This document shows, piece by piece, positions 4,946-6,666 of a stretch of DNA of 6,666 nucleotides. Position 1 is the stretch's first letter, and each line of letters opens with the position of its first letter. The stretch is from Myxococcota bacterium (GTDB taxonomy: Bacteria; Myxococcota_A; Polyangia; HGW-17; JAJRWW01). The notes beneath the pieces are model-generated. The model did no database searches and was not told where the DNA came from. It saw only the letters and a program-made list of their open reading frames with translations. Position numbers and translations under genes: made by a program. Where the stretch lies: contig JAJRWW010000682.1 in NCBI GenBank assembly GCA_024276595.1, forward strand, positions 1 through 6,666, read 5' to 3'.

Positions 4946-6427
4946 ATGAGCCGAGAGCGGTTCTCTTCCCGTTGGGGTCTCATCGCCTCGCTGCTCGGAA
5001 TGGCCATCGGCGCCGGGAACATCTGGCGCTTTCCCCGGGTTGCGGCCCAAAACGGTGGCGGCGCCTTCCTGATCCCGTGGGCGCTGTTTCTGCTGCTCTG
5101 GTCTGTTCCGCTCATGCTGGTGGAGTTCGGCATGGGGCGAGCTTCCCGTCGTGGCCCCATAGGGGCCTTTGGCGCGCTCCTGGGGCGCTTCGGGGCGGTG
5201 CCCGGGGTGTTCGTGGCCTTCTGCACCACCGCCATCATGTTCTACTACGCCGTCGTCACTGGCTGGTGCGCCTACTACACCCTTGCGCTGGCAGTGGATT
5301 TTGGCGGGGTCACCGGGAACGCGTCGGATCACTGGAGGTGGGTGTCGCACTACAACTGGCTGGCCGTTGCCTTTCATGGCGTGGCCATGACCGGCGGGGT
5401 GCTCATCGTGGCCGGGGGGGTGACACGGGGCATCGAGCGGGTCAACAAGATCCTGGTGCCCCTGCTACTGGTGCTGCTGGGAGTGGCGGCGCTGGCCGGG
5501 CTCTCCCTGCCGGGGGGCCTCAGAGGGCTGGAGTTTCTCTTCCACGTGGACATGGGGCGGCTGGCCAGTCACAAGACATGGCTGGAGGCTCTCTCTCAGT
5601 CAGCATGGTCCACCGGCGCCGGCTGGGGGCTGATCCTCACCTATGCGGTCTACACCAGCAAGAGAGAGGATGTGCTCCTCAACTCCCTGGTGGCTGGGGT
5701 TGGCAACAACGCCGCCTCTCTGCTGGCGGCCCTGGCCATCCTGCCAGCGGTCTTTGCCCTGGCCGGGTCACAGGCCCCAAAGGCGCTGGAGGCGGGCAAC
5801 ACGGGCCTGTTGTTTGTGTGGATGCCGCAGCTTTTCGCCAAGATTGCAGGTGGGCAGGCGCTGGCCGTGCTCTTCTTTTTCGCGGTCACGGTGGCCGCCC
5901 TCTCGTCGCTGCTGTCCATGCTGGAGCTGGCCACCCGGGTGATCATGGACCTGGGCATCGGGCGGAGGCATGCGGTGATGATCATCGGCACAGTGGGCTT
6001 TGTTGCCGGGCTCCCCTCGGCGCTGCACCTGGACGTGTTCGACAACCAGGACTGGGTATGGGGCCTGGGGCTGCTTCTCTCCGGGGCCTTCTTCGCCTTC
6101 GCCGTGATTCGTCATGGTGCGGCGCGTTTCCGAAGGGCTCACCTGGCACCGGGTCCAGGAGGATGGCAGGTGGGTCGGTGGTTCGACGTGCTCATCTACC
6201 TGGTGATCCCGGTGGAGTTCGTGGCCATGATGGGGTGGTGGTTCTACTCCGTCTCCGCCCGCAAGAGCCTTGCCTTCAACCTGGATCCGTTCCAGGTGTT
6301 CTCCGTGTCCACCTGCCTGCTTCAGTGGGGTCTGGTGCTGGGAGCGGCCGCACTTTTTGGCGGGTGGATCTACCGGCGCAGCTCGAGCCCCCCGGCGGGA
6401 CGGGGAGCCGAAGGAGGGGCCAGGTGA
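4946..6427 (+). CDS. Sodium-dependent transporter, SNF/NSS family (LeuT fold)
   Basis: A 493-aa inner-membrane symporter, the usual length for bacterial members, probably coupling Na+ entry to uptake of an amino acid or similar solute; the substrate cannot be read. About 12 membrane helices. Helix 1 carries GMAIGAGNIWRFP (18-30), followed by NGGGAF (36-41), the family signature. By-eye alignment to LeuT: Na1 site A20, N25, S222, N254 (LeuT A22, N27, T254, N286); Na2 site G18, I21, A317, S320, S321 (LeuT G20, V23, A351, T354, S355); gate pair R28 and D369 (R30, D404); substrate-site Tyr Y101 (Y108). LeuT F253, S256 and F259 become W221, G224 and W227, so the pocket differs from a leucine transporter. 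LeuT Glu290 becomes S258, as in chloride-dependent members. ATG 4946 has GGAGG at 4937-4941; an upstream ATG (4826) only adds out-of-family residues inside the previous gene. A small-subunit-like gene overlaps its stop. Confidence 0.95.
   Translation: MSRERFSSRWGLIASLLGMAIGAGNIWRFPRVAAQNGGGAFLIPWALFLLLWSVPLMLVEFGMGRASRRGPIGAFGALLGRFGAVPGVFVAFCTTAIMFYYAVVTGWCAYYTLALAVDFGGVTGNASDHWRWVSHYNWLAVAFHGVAMTGGVLIVAGGVTRGIERVNKILVPLLLVLLGVAALAGLSLPGGLRGLEFLFHVDMGRLASHKTWLEALSQSAWSTGAGWGLILTYAVYTSKREDVLLNSLVAGVGNNAASLLAALAILPAVFALAGSQAPKALEAGNTGLLFVWMPQLFAKIAGGQALAVLFFFAVTVAALSSLLSMLELATRVIMDLGIGRRHAVMIIGTVGFVAGLPSALHLDVFDNQDWVWGLGLLLSGAFFAFAVIRHGAARFRRAHLAPGPGGWQVGRWFDVLIYLVIPVEFVAMMGWWFYSVSARKSLAFNLDPFQVFSVSTCLLQWGLVLGAAALFGGWIYRRSSSPPAGRGAEGGAR
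6411..6417 (+). promoter_or_regulatory. Perfect Shine-Dalgarno for the small downstream gene
   Basis: AAGGAGG ends 6 nt before GTG 6424. It lies inside the last codons of the transporter gene and points to translation of a separate small protein that overlaps the transporter stop (GTGA, 6424-6427). It is the strongest ribosome-binding site in the window. Confidence 0.7.
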
Positions 6428-6551
6428 GCCTCTCGGCCTGGATAATGATGGCCGTGATGCTGAGCTTTTTTGGGGCGGCTTTGCAGCGCTGCTGGCGCTG
6501 GCGCTTGGCCGGAGGGGCGGGAGGGCGGATCCGGAGAACAGGGGGGAGTGA
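6424..6551 (+). pseudogene. MetS-like NSS transporter small subunit, frame broken at a T6 run
   Basis: Small membrane subunits of the MetS type (known from the MetPS methionine/alanine importer of Corynebacterium) are usually encoded directly after an NSS transporter, with a hydrophobic N-terminus rich in Ile/Met and a WGG motif. From GTG 6424 the first frame gives (M)SLSAWIMMAVMLSFF up to the T run at 6466-6471. It then continues as GAALQRCWRW to a late stop at 6598-6600, which does not fit. Re-reading one T (a -1 shift) gives WGGFAALLALALGRR and on to a TGA at 6549-6551, a 42-aa protein of the expected type. Both halves fit the family only across the frame change. The gene has a perfect Shine-Dalgarno and overlaps the transporter stop by 4 nt. 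It may be a true frameshift mutation, slippage or frameshifting at the T run, or a homopolymer error; the sequence alone cannot separate these. Confidence 0.7.
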
Positions 6552-6577
6552 CCGAGTGCCGACCCCCCTGGCGCCAA

Positions 6578-6666
6578 CTACTTGTCCTTCTTCGTTTTGA
6601 GCCTGTCTGAGTTCTCGTCGATGAAGGCGTGGATGTCGTTGGCCAGCGCCAGCAGCTTCAGCCACT
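6578..6666 (-). CDS. C-terminal end of an unidentified protein, truncated by window edge
   Basis: On the minus strand the frame is open from the right edge to a TAG at 6580-6578, giving 28 residues that include WLKLLALANDIHAFIDENSD and end in KTKKDK. Nearly every codon ends in G or C, as in the sure genes of this window, while the competing minus frame over the same bases (starting MAEAAGAGQ) gives low-complexity, Arg/Gly-rich sequence. The tail is helical, then lysine-rich and charged, as at many protein C-termini. It is too short to identify. The gene converges on the transporter cluster, with 26 bp between its stop and that of the small-subunit gene, and I see no clear terminator in that gap. 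Confidence 0.65.
   Translation of the reverse strand, partial: WLKLLALANDIHAFIDENSDRLKTKKDK

Noticed and set aside
4972..6423. Long plus-strand open frame inside the transporter gene
   Set aside because: Wrong frame relative to a well-supported transporter. Only its tail from 6424 is meaningful, as the first part of the small-subunit gene.

Overview
The window is GC-rich bacterial DNA with strongly GC-biased third codon positions. It carries seven genes or gene fragments and no RNA gene, insertion sequence or CRISPR array that I can support. The style of the hypothetical proteins (a helical protein with a CSPYLPG motif, and a coiled-coil protein starting MAEKPENSVLFSLKEL) suggests a Myxococcota or other deltaproteobacterial lineage. 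That placement is an inference from protein style, not a search result.

Layout, left to right. (1) A 5'-truncated plus-strand gene of unknown function runs in from the left edge to 1552. (2) It converges on, and overlaps by 119 bp, a minus-strand gene (2573 to 1434) for a polytopic membrane protein of the lysylphosphatidylglycerol synthase transmembrane / flippase-like family. (3) A 388-bp divergent intergenic region follows, with an AT-rich core. It holds a near-consensus sigma70 promoter, a probable second promoter in tandem for the rightward genes, a weaker candidate promoter for the leftward gene, and an 11-bp motif present once in each leader on opposite strands. (4) A plus-strand gene (2962-3729) encodes a single-pass membrane protein with coiled coils on both sides and an arginine-rich tail. 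(5) After a 261-bp gap comes a tight cluster: a membrane-anchored coiled-coil protein (3991-4929), a sodium:neurotransmitter-symporter (SNF/NSS) family transporter (4946-6427), and a very small gene (6424-6551) overlapping the transporter stop by 4 nt. (6) The last 89 bp hold the C-terminal end of a minus-strand gene entering from the right.

The best functional link is the transporter with the small gene. Read through a frame change at a run of six T, the small gene gives a MetS-type NSS small subunit. The start, the perfect Shine-Dalgarno sequence and the two half-motifs are all present, but in different frames. The window therefore holds either a broken or slippage-dependent accessory subunit, or a homopolymer error in the assembly. 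Gene 1 shows a similar anomaly: about 100 bp (243-341) has its codon-position signal in a different frame from the surrounding sequence, so indel errors or compensating frameshifts should be considered for the whole window. I saw no clear new multi-gene system. The less ordinary material is the two membrane-anchored coiled-coil proteins next to the transporter, and the leader structures.
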